64,000 nucleotides of DNA, taken from positions 124,001 to 188,000 of the forward strand of contig CALUNW010000001.1 in assembly GCA_944322145.1 (NCBI GenBank). The letters are read 5' to 3'. The notes under the pieces are model-generated. The model saw only the letters and a list, made by a program, of their open reading frames with translations, did no database searches and was not told where the DNA came from. The DNA is from an uncultured Atopobiaceae bacterium. Lineage in GTDB: Bacteria > Actinomycetota > Coriobacteriia > Coriobacteriales > Atopobiaceae. The position numbers and the translations under genes are program-made. Shown here piece after piece: positions 34,515 through 43,592 of the stretch. The stretch's first letter is position 1, and each line of letters begins with the position of its first letter.

Positions 34515-35372
34515 GTGGACGACCTCATCAGCGCGGAGCCCATAGAGCCCGGGCTCTGGCGCCTCGCCGACCCGATGGGCTATCTGGCCCACCTCGTGGT
34601 GGGCGAGAAGGACGCGGCGCTCGTGGACGCCATGCTCGGCGTCGGGGACGTGCGCGCCGTCGCCGAGCGGCTCGCGGGCGGGCGGCGGCTCCATGTTCTT
34701 CTCACCCACCGCCATCCCGACCACGTGGGCGGCGCCTATCGCTTCGACGAGGTCATGATGCCCGCGCTCGAGGACGGCCACTGGGACGATGCCGAGCACT
34801 TTGCCGCGGAGCATCGCGCCGCGGGCGTCGCCGCGGACCCGCGCCTTGCCGCGGCGCCGTGGGCGATCGCCGAGGGGGCACGCCCGCGCGTGGCGCACGT
34901 CGCGGACGGCGACGAGCTCGACCTCGGCGGCCTCGCGCTGCGCTGCGTCGCGCTGCCCGGCCACACCGAGGGCTCGATGGGATACCTCTGCCCGGAGCTC
35001 GGCGTCCTGCTCTCGGGCGATGCGGTGACGCCGATCATGTGCCTGTGCTTCGACGAGAGCCTGCCCGTCTCCGCCTGGCGCGCGACCCTCGACAAGATGG
35101 ACGGCCTGCCCTTCGAGCGCTTCTACACGGGCCACCACCGTCGCGCCTTCACTAAGGCCGACCTGCCAAGCTGGCGTGCCGCGGCGGACTTTGCCGAGAA
35201 GGACCGCGGCATCGCCTGGCACCACGCCGACGTCGCGGAGTGGGAGGGAACCTGCCACCTGTGCCCGTGCGGCACCGCCGACGTCGACAGCCCCGACTTT
35301 CGCGCGGTCATCACGCGCGGGCTCCCCGCGCCGCGGGAGCGTCGGCGTGGGCGGCGAGGTTCTTCTCGGTAG
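34515..35372 (+). CDS. Metallo-beta-lactamase-fold hydrolase
   Basis: A 285-residue MBL-fold protein. The zinc motif THRHPDHVGG, the LPGHTEGSMGY histidine and the LSGDAVTP aspartate are in the expected order. A C-terminal cysteine cluster (GTCHLCPCGTADVD) is unusual for the family and might bind another metal. GTG 34515 follows GGGGGGAGGA. Substrate unknown; glyoxalase II-like or lactonase-like activity is possible. Confidence 0.83.
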   Translation: MDDLISAEPIEPGLWRLADPMGYLAHLVVGEKDAALVDAMLGVGDVRAVAERLAGGRRLHVLLTHRHPDHVGGAYRFDEVMMPALEDGHWDDAEHFAAEHRAAGVAADPRLAAAPWAIAEGARPRVAHVADGDELDLGGLALRCVALPGHTEGSMGYLCPELGVLLSGDAVTPIMCLCFDESLPVSAWRATLDKMDGLPFERFYTGHHRRAFTKADLPSWRAAADFAEKDRGIAWHHADVAEWEGTCHLCPCGTADVDSPDFRAVITRGLPAPRERRRGRRGSSR

Positions 35373-35382
35373 CGTTTTCACT

Positions 35383-35539
35383 GGTGCCTGAATCCCGCCA
35401 TATGCGTATTCGTGACACGCATATGGCGGGATTCAGGCACTTTCACACGCATTTGAAGCAAATCAGGCACCCGCGCACGCATATGGCGCGAATCCGGCAC
35501 CAGGGCACACGCGCACGCATATGGCGCAAATCAGGCACC
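35383..35539 (+). repeat. Composite palindrome, copy E (expanded)
   Basis: One forward unit (GGTGCCTGAATC to ATGCG) faces four reversed units, making a 157-bp version of the 119-bp family. It lies between the convergent ends of the hydrolase and MFS genes, right after a CTTCTCG word. Confidence 0.8.
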
Positions 35540-35633
35540 GGCCCGAGCAAACGCGCCGGACGCCGCCGCACAAGAGCGCCCCGGGCGTGAGGGGGCGCCC
35601 GGGGCGGGAGAGGACGTGCGAGCTGCTCGGCGG

Positions 35634-36911
35634 TTACGCCACGCTCGGGCGCGCCTTGAGCGAGAAGAGCGCGAGCACGAGGCACACGGCCATGCAGCCG
35701 TAGCCGAGGACGAACATCAGCGGGTAGCCGCCCGCGGAGTCCACGACCAGGCCCCAGAGCACGGCCGCGACGGCGCTCATGAGCGAGCCCACCATGGAGA
35801 CGCGCGAGTAGATGTTGGTGTAGTCGGCGCTGCCGAAGACCGTGCGCACCAGAAGCGGCGTCTGCACCGTGGTCATGGCGTATACCACGCCAAAGAGGAA
35901 GGCGCCCACGAGCAGCAGGGCGAGCGCGCTCGGGAAGAGCCACATGAGCGTGACGCCGGCCACGCCCGCGCCGATGCCCAGGACAACGCCGGCGTGCACG
36001 GAGCGGTCGTTCACGGCGCCGAGCACGACCTTGCCCACGGCCTGGCCGCCCATCGCGGCGCTGGCGACGATTCCGGAGGCGGCGGCGATGGCGGGCATGG
36101 TGTCGGCGAAGGACTGGGCGTAGCCGGCCAGGAACTGGTAGATGGTCTGGTTGAGCGTGATCACGCCGCAGAAGGCCGCGAGCGCGAAGAACGCGGGCAT
36201 GCGCATGGCCTGCGCGGCGGGGACGCCGGAAGCCTCGGCCTGCGGCGCGTCGCCGCCCTCGGCCGCCTCGCCGGCGCCGTAGGGGGCAAGGCCCTTGTCC
36301 TCCGGGCGGCTGCGCACCACGAGCAGCGTGAACGGCAGCGTGCCCACGGCCACGATCGCGGCAAAGACCAGGTATGCCGTGCGCCAGCCCTCGGCGCCGG
36401 AGTTGATCAGCGCGGTGCCCACGGGGTTGAACACCACGCCGCCGATGCCGGTGAACGCCATGCACAGGCCCACGAAGAAGCCCACGCGCTTGACGCACCA
36501 GGCGTTGACCAGGGTGGGGACGGAGAGGTAGATCAGCGGGCACACGCCCACGCCCAGGACCGCGCCGCAGACGTAGAACTGCCACATCGCCTGGCACATG
36601 CTCATGCCGGCAAGGCCCACGGCGCACAGGACCACGGCCGCGGAGAGCACCGCGCGCGCGTCGAGGCGCGAGAGCAGCTTGCCCGCCACGGGCAGGGTGA
36701 TCATCTGCGCGATGTTGAGCACCGAGAAGTACAGCGTGAACTCCGCGGTCGCCACCCCAAAGTACTGCGAGACCGGCGTGAAGAAGATGCCGGCGCACGA
36801 CAGCACGAGCGCGCAGGGGAGAAACGTTATCGCTATGCAGGACGCGACGATGGCGTAGGCGTAGTGGAACCCGCCCGTCCGCGCGCCCTTCTCGACGTTC
36901 TTCTCGGCCAT
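35634..36911 (-). CDS. MFS transporter
   Basis: A 425-residue major-facilitator protein with about 12 helices, of the oxalate/formate-antiporter or monocarboxylate-like type (AIFFTPVSQYFGV-like start, GVCPLIYLSVPTLVNAWC loop, charged central loop about residues 200-235). It is the last gene of the minus-strand module: hydrolase, carrier protein, phosphotransacylase, acyl kinase, MFS. It is only 25 bp after the kinase, so it probably imports the module's substrate or exports the acid product. Confidence 0.85.
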   Translation of the reverse strand: MAEKNVEKGARTGGFHYAYAIVASCIAITFLPCALVLSCAGIFFTPVSQYFGVATAEFTLYFSVLNIAQMITLPVAGKLLSRLDARAVLSAAVVLCAVGLAGMSMCQAMWQFYVCGAVLGVGVCPLIYLSVPTLVNAWCVKRVGFFVGLCMAFTGIGGVVFNPVGTALINSGAEGWRTAYLVFAAIVAVGTLPFTLLVVRSRPEDKGLAPYGAGEAAEGGDAPQAEASGVPAAQAMRMPAFFALAAFCGVITLNQTIYQFLAGYAQSFADTMPAIAAASGIVASAAMGGQAVGKVVLGAVNDRSVHAGVVLGIGAGVAGVTLMWLFPSALALLLVGAFLFGVVYAMTTVQTPLLVRTVFGSADYTNIYSRVSMVGSLMSAVAAVLWGLVVDSAGGYPLMFVLGYGCMAVCLVLALFSLKARPSVA

Positions 36912-36936
36912 TGGTCCTGGGTCTCCTATCTCTTGA

Positions 36937-38058
36937 CTATCCCTCGACGTCGGCGATGGCGCCGTCCATCGTGAATCCCTTCCAGCTGGGCTCGCCGGTG
37001 TAGGTCATGACGGCCTCGGCGCCCTCGAGCGCGCGGATGGCGCCCGCGGCGAGCGCGTCCATCTCGAAGTCGCCGGCGTAGACCTTGACCGGGGCGATCC
37101 AGCCCACGCGCTCGGTCACGTAGGACACGAAGCGCGGGTCGTGGCTGACGCCGCCGGTGAGCACGATGCCGTCGACCTTGCCGGCGAGCACCGCGGCGAA
37201 GGCGCCGATCGCCTTGGCGACCTGGTAGGCCATCGCGTCGTAGACGACCTCGGCCCAGGCGTCGCCGGCCTCGATGCGGGCCGTGATCTGGCGCGCGTCG
37301 TCGGTGCCGAGAAGCCCGAGCAGGCCGCCGGTCTTGCCGATGACGCCGTCGAGCTCCTTCTTGGTGGCGCCGGAGTACGCGAGCTTCACGACCGGCTTGA
37401 GCGGGGCGTCGCCGGAGCGGTTGGGCGCGAAGGGGCCGGAGCCCTCGAGGACGTCGTTGGTGTCGACCATGCGGCCGTGGTCGTGGCAGGCAACCGAGAG
37501 GCCGCCGCCCACGTGCGCCACGATGAAGGAGCCGGTCTCGTAGGTGAGGCCCAGCTCGGCGGCGCAGCGGATCGCGCACTCCTTCTGGTTGAGGCAGTGC
37601 ACGTGGCTCTTGCGGTAGACGCCCGGGAAGCCGGTGATGCGCGCCACGTCGGCGAGCTCGTCGGTGTCGGGCTGGTTGACGGCGTAGGCCGGCTTTCCGG
37701 TGGCCTGCGCGAAGGCGTGCAGCAGCGGCGCGCCGAGGATCGCGGGGTGGTTGACGCCGGCGTTCATGACGTGGTCGCAGACCGTGTCGTCGATGGCGAA
37801 GATGCCGCCGACGGTGGGGCCCATCGCGCCGCAGTAGCCGGAGAAGGCGTCGATGTCCTCGAGCTTGATGCCCTGCTCGGCGAGGGCGTTAAGGATGGTC
37901 TTCCTGCGGTAGTCAAACTGGTCGGCGGCGCTGTAGAACGCGGCGAGCTCCTCGGCGGGGTGCGTGACGTTGAGGCGGAAGAGCGCCTCGGTCCCGTCGA
38001 AGACGGCCACCTTGGTGGAGGTGGAGCCGGGGGAGAGCGTGAGGATCTTGTATCCCAT
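36937..38058 (-). CDS. Butyrate-kinase-family acyl kinase 1
   Basis: A 373-residue ASKHA kinase of the butyrate-kinase family. LTLSPGSTSTKVAVFDG is the N-terminal phosphate loop, HVGGGLSVACHDHGRMVDTND the central adenosine-binding and catalytic region, and IVLTGGVSHDPRF the C-terminal ATP motif. It converts an acyl phosphate and ADP to acid and ATP. A close paralogue is encoded at 58137. Chain-length preference cannot be read. The ATG follows GAAAGGAACCCC. Confidence 0.87.
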   Translation of the reverse strand: MGYKILTLSPGSTSTKVAVFDGTEALFRLNVTHPAEELAAFYSAADQFDYRRKTILNALAEQGIKLEDIDAFSGYCGAMGPTVGGIFAIDDTVCDHVMNAGVNHPAILGAPLLHAFAQATGKPAYAVNQPDTDELADVARITGFPGVYRKSHVHCLNQKECAIRCAAELGLTYETGSFIVAHVGGGLSVACHDHGRMVDTNDVLEGSGPFAPNRSGDAPLKPVVKLAYSGATKKELDGVIGKTGGLLGLLGTDDARQITARIEAGDAWAEVVYDAMAYQVAKAIGAFAAVLAGKVDGIVLTGGVSHDPRFVSYVTERVGWIAPVKVYAGDFEMDALAAGAIRALEGAEAVMTYTGEPSWKGFTMDGAIADVEG

Positions 38059-38187
38059 GGGGTTCCTTTCTGCGGGCGCGTCGCGCCGTGGCTCGATTGT
38101 GCGCGGCGCGGCGGCGGTTGTCTTTGTGCGCGAGGTCCAAAAGTGGGCGAGAAGAACGCGGGCACGTCCTTCTCGCCCGGGCGGCCA

Positions 38188-38259
38188 GGTTCTCCGCGAT
38201 AATTCGGCAGTCTGGAGGTCGTGTTAACGTACCAAACTGCGCTAATTTCGCGGAGAACC
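38188..38259 (+). repeat. 72-bp imperfect inverted repeat between transacylase and kinase genes
   Basis: Outer arms GGTTCTCCGCGA (38188-38199) and its exact complement (38248-38259); pairing continues inward with few mismatches for about 28 bp per arm to a GTTAAC centre (38223-38228). It lies within the operon between the phosphotransacylase and acyl-kinase genes and is flanked by three CTTCTCG/CGAGAAG words. It could be a processing site, attenuator or small mobile hairpin. Confidence 0.75.
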
Positions 38260-38280
38260 GGAAAGGGCGGGCGAGAAGGA

Positions 38281-39276
38281 CTAGCGGGCGGAGAGCACGA
38301 GCATCGCGATGTCGCCGACGATCTCGTCGACGGTGGCGCCGCGGGAGGAGTCGGCCACGGGGCACTTGAAGCCCGAGAGCGTGTGGCCATAGGCGGCGCC
38401 GTGGGCGAAGCGCTGGACGATCTTCACCGCGAGGTTGGCGGAGTTGAGGTCCGGGAAGATGAGCACGTTGGCGCGGCCCGCGACGGAGGACTCGCGGCCC
38501 ACCTTCTTGGCGGCCACGGCCTCGTCGATGGCGGCGTCGAGCTGGAACTCGCCGTCGGCGGCGATGTCGGGCCTGCGCTCGTGCACGAGGGAGATGGCCT
38601 CGTTCACGCGGTCGACCGAGCTGCCGGCGCCCGAGCCGCAGGTGGAGTACGAGAGAAATCCCACGCGCGGCTCCCAGCCCATGATGGCGGCCACGTTGTC
38701 GGCGGCGGAGATGGCGATGGAGGCCAGCTCGGAGGCCGTGGGCTCGGGGTTGAGGCCGCAGTCGGCGAAGCAGATCACGTTGCCCTCGGGGCCCTCGAAG
38801 CCCGCGGTCTCCACCAGGGCGAAGATCGACGGCACGTCGACGCCCTCCTTGAGGCCGATGATGGTCTGGGCGGCCATGAGGACGTCGCCGGTGGTGTTGG
38901 TGTGGCCGCAGAAGGTGCAGTCGACGTCGCCGAGCTCCTCCATGACCATGGCGTACCACATGGGATTCTTGATCTTGCGGCGGGTGCCCTTGGCGGAGAG
39001 CAGGCGCGCGCCACCGGCCATGTAGCGCTCGGCCAAGGCGTCGGCCGTGGCCTCGTCGGAGGTGTCGACGACCTCCATGCCGTCGAGCGCAACGCCTGCC
39101 TCGGCTGCCGTGGCCTCGATGACGTCGCGCGGGCTCACGAGCACGGGGGTGCCCACGCCCTCGTCGAGCACGCGGCGGGCGGCGAGCAGGGTCTTGACGG
39201 CCTCGCACTCGGGCAGGGCGACGCGGCGGGAGGGCGCTGCCTTGGCGTCCTCCACGAGCTTCTCGATAAGCGTCAT
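38281..39276 (-). CDS. Phosphate acyltransferase (Pta/Ptb family) 1
   Basis: A 331-residue phosphotransacylase. The C-terminal signature ANVLIFPDLNSANLAVKI and PVADSSRGATVDEIVG are typical of the Pta/Ptb family, which exchanges CoA or carrier thioesters with phosphate. It stands between the carrier-protein and acyl-kinase genes on the same strand, so acyl-S-carrier to acyl phosphate is the likely step; whether it uses CoA or the carrier is unknown. Paralogue at 57131. Confidence 0.86.
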   Translation of the reverse strand: MTLIEKLVEDAKAAPSRRVALPECEAVKTLLAARRVLDEGVGTPVLVSPRDVIEATAAEAGVALDGMEVVDTSDEATADALAERYMAGGARLLSAKGTRRKIKNPMWYAMVMEELGDVDCTFCGHTNTTGDVLMAAQTIIGLKEGVDVPSIFALVETAGFEGPEGNVICFADCGLNPEPTASELASIAISAADNVAAIMGWEPRVGFLSYSTCGSGAGSSVDRVNEAISLVHERRPDIAADGEFQLDAAIDEAVAAKKVGRESSVAGRANVLIFPDLNSANLAVKIVQRFAHGAAYGHTLSGFKCPVADSSRGATVDEIVGDIAMLVLSAR

Positions 39277-39346
39277 GTGAGTTCCTCTCTATAGAAAAGT
39301 GGCCCGGCGGCGGCCGAGAAGGACCGCGCTGCCGGGCCGTGCGTGC

Positions 39347-39598
39347 TTACATGGACAGGGCGTCATCCACGAACTTGGCGGCGTCGGCGAAGGTCGCGCA
39401 CTTGTTGAGCTGCATGTAGGGGACCTCGACCTCGTACTCGTCCTCGAGGGCGGACGCAAACTGCACGATGTTGACGGACTTGCAGTGCAGGTCGTCGACA
39501 AAGCTGGTCTCGGCGGACAGGGTGGAGGCGTCCACGCCAAAGATCTCGGCCGCCTTGTTCTTGAGGATGTCCACGACCTCTTCCTGGAACTCGTTCAT
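39347..39598 (-). CDS. Acyl-carrier-like protein 1
   Basis: An 83-residue acidic four-helix carrier protein. The region around the attachment serine reads DDLHCKSVNIVQF, placing Ser41 where canonical ACPs have DSL; lysine replaces the aspartate before the serine. Helix II and III features (FASALEDEYEVEVP) fit ACP. The ribosome site GGAAAGGAAGC lies between the gene and a paired GGGGACAGACCCC element. Its position before the phosphotransacylase suggests it carries the acyl group used by that enzyme. Modification by AcpS is unproven. Confidence 0.82.
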   Translation of the reverse strand: MNEFQEEVVDILKNKAAEIFGVDASTLSAETSFVDDLHCKSVNIVQFASALEDEYEVEVPYMQLNKCATFADAAKFVDDALSM

Positions 39599-39615
39599 CT
39601 TGCTTCCTTTCCGTC

Positions 39616-39694
39616 GTGATCCAAAAGGGGACAGACCCCTTTTGGATCATTTTGTAAAAATGCTTCAAAAGGGGTCTGTCCCCTTTTGGATCAC
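39616..39694 (-). repeat. Paired GGGGACAGACCCC element upstream of carrier gene 1
   Basis: Two opposed palindromes, each with the core AAAAGGGGACAGACCCC, framed by GTGATCC and GGATCAC and separated by TTTTGTAAAAATG. The whole element can form either two hairpins or one long one. It starts one base after the hydrolase stop and ends 17 bases before the carrier-protein start. A nearly identical pair precedes carrier gene 2. Confidence 0.9.
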
Positions 39695-41488
39695 CTAGCC
39701 GCGGTAGACGTAGTCGCCGACCTGGTACTTGGGCGGAACCACGGGAATCTGCAGGTAGGAGTCGTGCTCGCCGCCGGTGTGGATGACGTGCATGCCGTCG
39801 CCGTTGTCGGTCTTGTGGTTCATGTCGTTGTCGTGGAACCACTCGGTCTTGATGAAGCGGCCGGCCACGACGACCTGGATCTTCTCGCCCTTGTGCCAGA
39901 AGCGGGAGTGCGGGTACATCTCGACGTCCACGGGCACGATCTCGCCCGGCTGCATGCGCTCCTCCTTGGTGTGCGCGTGCACCGGCTGGAAGTCGCTCGC
40001 GTACTTGGGGTCGAGCTCGCGGTGGCTGCAGCGGAGGAACCCCCACGCGCCGCGGAACGGGGCGCCCATGACGCGGATCGGCACGTAGTTGCCGTCCTTG
40101 TCCAGCTTGATGACCCAGGGGAACAGGTCCATGTTGTCATAGCCGCGGCACTCGACGTTGAGGTGCAGCTTCATGAAGCCCGTGATCTCGGTGTCCTCGG
40201 TGAACTGGTAGGTGAACGTCGTGGTCTCGGTCTTGGGGTCGTAGACGACCTCGGCCTCCTGCTCGGGGTTCTCGTAGCTCGCGGAGCCGTCGGCGGCGTT
40301 GAGGTAGAGCTTGCGGTACTCGGTGCGCTTGAGCGGGAAGGACTCCTCGGGGCGGCGGTCGGCGTAGTCAAAGTCGTAGCCGTCCATGACGTCGATGCGC
40401 ACGCGCGGCGTCATCTCCCAGCCGTTGTGGATGTCCTTGCAGTAGCGGTCGAAGAAGCGGCGCAGGTCCTCGAGGTTCTCGGGCTTGTAGCTGTCGGGCC
40501 ACTCGAAGTCGCGGTGCGCGCGCATCCACTTCTTGGGGGAGCGGATGCGGCGGAAGCCCTCGAAGGCGCCGCGCAGGTGGTGGTGGACCCAGCCGGCGGT
40601 GACGTAGGTGGGGATGCGGATCTTGTTCCAGTCGACGATCTTGTCCTTGTAGTACGCGTTCATGAGCGGGTACTGGGCCACCATCGCCGGTGTGTCCTCG
40701 ATGTAGTTGTTGACGGCGAGCGCCTGGATGATGTGGGTCTCGTAGTCGGGGTTGGGGATGCCGCCGCAGTAGTAGCTCTCGCGGTAGAGGTCGCCCTGGC
40801 CCTCCCAGGCCGCCAGGCACGCGAGGTGGGGCGGACGGGTGGCGGCGATGCGCCAGTGGGCCATGCACACGCCGGAGTTGCCGATCATCGTGGCCTTGCC
40901 GTTGCACCACTCCTGGGCCGTGACCCACTCGATGAAGTCATAGCCGTCCTGGGCGTCCTGGCTGCCCCAGAGGTAGACGTCGCCCTCGGAGTTGCCCACG
41001 CCGCGCGGGTCAACGTTGGCCACGGCGTAGCCGTAGTGGCACCAGTAGCCGGGGTCGGGGGCCTCGAACTTGGCGTACTGCGAGACCGTCTTGGGCGGCA
41101 CGCCCATGAGCTGCCAGGAGTCCATGCCCTCGGAGGGGTTCTTGCCAAACGGGGCAAAAACGCAGATGACGGGGACCTTCTCGGTGGTGTTGGCAGGGCG
41201 GTAGATGTCGGCGTAGATCGTGGTGCCGTCGCGCAGGACGCAGGCCTGGTCGCGCTCGCACATGACGCCGGGGATCTCGGTCATGTAGGTGTGCGGCTGG
41301 TAGGGCGCGCAGAAGCCCATCGTGGCCACCATCTCGCCGTCGCCGGCGTCGGGGTCCTCGGCCAGGCGGCGCTTGATCTCCTCGAGCTCCTCGCGGGACT
41401 TGCCGGGGTTGCCCTTGGCAAAGGGAACCTCGAACTCCTCCCCGCCGAAGGTCATCTTCTTGACGATGCCCTCTCTCTTCTCGGCCAT
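39695..41488 (-). CDS. CocE/NonD-type alpha/beta hydrolase (X-Pro peptidase S15 family)
   Basis: A 597-residue hydrolase. TTIYADIYRPANT and the catalytic serine in MIGNSGVCM (family GxSYxG, here GNSGV) define the alpha/beta domain; the C-terminal half is the jelly-roll domain (FMKLHLNVECRG, FHDNDMNHKTDNG). Family members cut esters such as cocaine or X-Pro peptides. The ATG at 41488 follows AGAGAGGAGCGCC; upstream in-frame codons to 41635 are non-coding. It heads the minus-strand carrier module and is divergent from a PucR regulator, so the substrate is probably a small ester, amide or diketone. Confidence 0.83.
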   Translation of the reverse strand: MAEKREGIVKKMTFGGEEFEVPFAKGNPGKSREELEEIKRRLAEDPDAGDGEMVATMGFCAPYQPHTYMTEIPGVMCERDQACVLRDGTTIYADIYRPANTTEKVPVICVFAPFGKNPSEGMDSWQLMGVPPKTVSQYAKFEAPDPGYWCHYGYAVANVDPRGVGNSEGDVYLWGSQDAQDGYDFIEWVTAQEWCNGKATMIGNSGVCMAHWRIAATRPPHLACLAAWEGQGDLYRESYYCGGIPNPDYETHIIQALAVNNYIEDTPAMVAQYPLMNAYYKDKIVDWNKIRIPTYVTAGWVHHHLRGAFEGFRRIRSPKKWMRAHRDFEWPDSYKPENLEDLRRFFDRYCKDIHNGWEMTPRVRIDVMDGYDFDYADRRPEESFPLKRTEYRKLYLNAADGSASYENPEQEAEVVYDPKTETTTFTYQFTEDTEITGFMKLHLNVECRGYDNMDLFPWVIKLDKDGNYVPIRVMGAPFRGAWGFLRCSHRELDPKYASDFQPVHAHTKEERMQPGEIVPVDVEMYPHSRFWHKGEKIQVVVAGRFIKTEWFHDNDMNHKTDNGDGMHVIHTGGEHDSYLQIPVVPPKYQVGDYVYRG

Positions 41489-41652
41489 GCGGCGCTCCTC
41501 TCTGACGAGCCCCCCGGGCGTGCCCGGCGGGCGCTTTCCCTGTCTCAGAGTGTGGGTGTTTGGGCCAAGAAGGTCATTGGACTGGGTTACAAACTTTGGG
41601 CCCCGACGGGCCGCCTGGGCGGTACCGCTGCCCACCGCCCAGCTCAGGGCCC

Positions 41653-41682
41653 TTGGTCAACCGCACAACGCGCTGGTATCAT
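41653..41682 (+). promoter_or_regulatory. Promoter of PucR-type regulator 1
   Basis: TTGGTC (41653-41658), 18-bp spacer and TATCAT (41677-41682), about 55 bp before the regulator ATG, within the 249-bp divergent region shared with the hydrolase operon. Confidence 0.6.
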
Positions 41683-41737
41683 GAGGGGTCGAGAAGTACG
41701 GACGGGCCGGCGCGCCGCCGGCGCGGGGAGGGTGAAC

Positions 41738-43294
41738 ATGAAGCTGAGAACGGTCGTCAACGAGCTGGCGTGCGACGCCATCTGGCCGGCGCGCCCGGAG
41801 CTGCTCGACGCCAACGTCCTGCTCACGCCCGAGTACGGCTCCGCGACCCCTGGCGACATGCTGTTCGTCCGCCTGTGCCGCCTCGAGGACTGGGCGGCCG
41901 GCGCCGTGAGCGCCGCCGAGCGCGAGCTGCTGCTCGTCCATTCAGGGCCCAAGATCCCCGCCGACGCGACTCCCGCGGGCAACGTCGTGCTCATCGCCCA
42001 TCCGAGCAGCTACGAGGACCTGCGCGTGCTGTTCCTCGACCTGCCGTCGCGGATCGCGGTGCTGGAGCTGCTGCGCGAGCGGATGTTCAACGCGTTTCTC
42101 GGCTCCTACGACCTCGGGCAGTACGCCCGACGCGCCTCCGAGGTGCTCGGCAACCCCGTGATCATCCTCAACTCCGACCAGCGCGTGCTCGCCACCGCCG
42201 GCGAGTTCCCGCTCGACGCCCTCGACGTGCAGGAGGTGCTCGACCAGGGCTACATCTCCGAGACCGTCAACGCCGACATGGAGGCAGACGGCATCATCGA
42301 GGGCGTGCGCCGCGCCCACCACTCCATCCTGGCCCTCTCCGCGCGCTACGGCCGCAGCTGGGTCACCTCGATGGTGTACTTCCACCACCTCGAGATGGGC
42401 CGCTTCGACGTGATGGAGAAGGACCGCGCGATCTCCGGCATCGACCTCGAGCTCATCGACTACGCCTCCCAGCTCGCGGGCATCCTCATCGACCGCCTGG
42501 GCCTGGCGGGCGAGCGCGTGGGGTTTGGCTCCTCGGTCCTGCACGACCTCGTGACGGGCGGCTTCGTCAACGAGAAGACCATGCGCGCCCAGCTCATGGT
42601 CACGCACCTGCCGCAGGACGGCTCCTACGCGATGCTCACGCTCGCGGGCCCGCGCGACGCCGACCGCGACTACCTCGCGCGTGTGGGCTCGATGGTGGGG
42701 CGCGTGGTGCGCAACTGCCTCTGGTGCGTGGAGGACGGCGTGCTGTGCGCGCTCGTTCCGGTGGGGCGCGGCGACGGCGTGGGCTATGACGACTACGCGC
42801 GGGCCATCCGGCGCATCTCCGCCAACTCGGCGCTCGCGGCCATGCTCGAGAACAACGACCTGCGCGCCTACGTGAGCGAGCCGTTTGCCGAGGTGGACCG
42901 CGCGGGCGCCCGCCTCGAGCAGTGCCGGCTGCTCATGCGCGTGCCGGACGCGCGGGTCCACGGCCGCGTGTGCTACTTCTGGGAGAACCGCTTCGGCGTG
43001 CTCGCCGTGGTGGCGGGCTCGCGCGAGCGCGTGGACATGCTGCTCGACAAGCGCGTGGTCGCGATGGACGCCTACGACCGCGAGCACGGGACGGCCTACC
43101 TCGAGACGGCCATCATGTCCGTGCGCTTCCCCGGCAGTCCCGCCGAGGCGGCATCGGCGCTCTCGGTGCACCGCAACACCTACTTCTACCGCATGAACAA
43201 GGTCAAGGAGCTCTTCTTCGTCGACCTCAAGGACGGCGAGGACCGCCTGGCGCTCTCCTTCACCGCCCAGGTCCTCGAGGCGGCACGCCGGTAG
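41738..43294 (+). CDS. PucR-family transcriptional regulator 1
   Basis: A 518-residue regulator. The N-terminal part resembles the PucR ligand-binding domain (TVVNELACDAIWPARPELLD), the middle is GGDEF/CdaR-like, and the C-terminus carries the PucR helix-turn-helix (AASALSVHRNTYFYRMNKVKE). The ATG at 41738 follows GGGGAGGG; a much longer open frame upstream is not coding. It is transcribed away from the hydrolase-carrier operon and towards the reductase genes, and probably senses the pathway substrate. PucR proteins often activate catabolism of nitrogen compounds or aromatics. Confidence 0.87.
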   Translation: MKLRTVVNELACDAIWPARPELLDANVLLTPEYGSATPGDMLFVRLCRLEDWAAGAVSAAERELLLVHSGPKIPADATPAGNVVLIAHPSSYEDLRVLFLDLPSRIAVLELLRERMFNAFLGSYDLGQYARRASEVLGNPVIILNSDQRVLATAGEFPLDALDVQEVLDQGYISETVNADMEADGIIEGVRRAHHSILALSARYGRSWVTSMVYFHHLEMGRFDVMEKDRAISGIDLELIDYASQLAGILIDRLGLAGERVGFGSSVLHDLVTGGFVNEKTMRAQLMVTHLPQDGSYAMLTLAGPRDADRDYLARVGSMVGRVVRNCLWCVEDGVLCALVPVGRGDGVGYDDYARAIRRISANSALAAMLENNDLRAYVSEPFAEVDRAGARLEQCRLLMRVPDARVHGRVCYFWENRFGVLAVVAGSRERVDMLLDKRVVAMDAYDREHGTAYLETAIMSVRFPGSPAEAASALSVHRNTYFYRMNKVKELFFVDLKDGEDRLALSFTAQVLEAARR

Positions 43295-43322
43295 CGGGGA
43301 CGGGGGAGGCGCTCGAAGGCCT

Positions 43323-43442
43323 GGTGCCTAAATCCGGCCAAATGCGCGCAGTGGTGCCTAATACCCGAGAAATGCGCGTCTCCGGTACCAAAATCCGGCC
43401 ATATGCGTGCGGCGGACACGCATTTCTCGAAAATCAGGCACC
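43323..43442 (+). repeat. Composite palindrome, copy D
   Basis: Three forward units (GGTGCC, GGTGCC, GGTACC starts) and one reversed unit ending GGCACC. It occupies most of the 298-bp gap between the PucR regulator and the first flavodoxin-like reductase; a CTTCTCG word follows near 43499. No other gene signal is seen in the gap. Confidence 0.8.
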
Positions 43443-43592
43443 GCGTTGGTTGAGGGCGGGCGACCCGTCCCGCCCAATGTGCAATCGCACAGACACGTTC
43501 TTCTCGCCCGGGCGTTTATCAAACGTCAGCCTAACGGGTTTGCCCATACGCTTTTCCCAACGGAACCCAAACCGGAGAGGAAAGGGGTCGCC

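Noticed and set aside
36937..38058. Acetate kinase assignment for the acyl kinases
   Set aside because: Both proteins are about 370 residues with butyrate-kinase-family motifs (PGSTSTK rather than the acetate-kinase NAGSSS-type loop).
39686..41737. A 684-codon in-frame extension upstream of PucR regulator 1
   Set aside because: It is antisense to the CocE-type hydrolase, of low complexity, and the ATG at 41738 has a good ribosome site and a conserved start.
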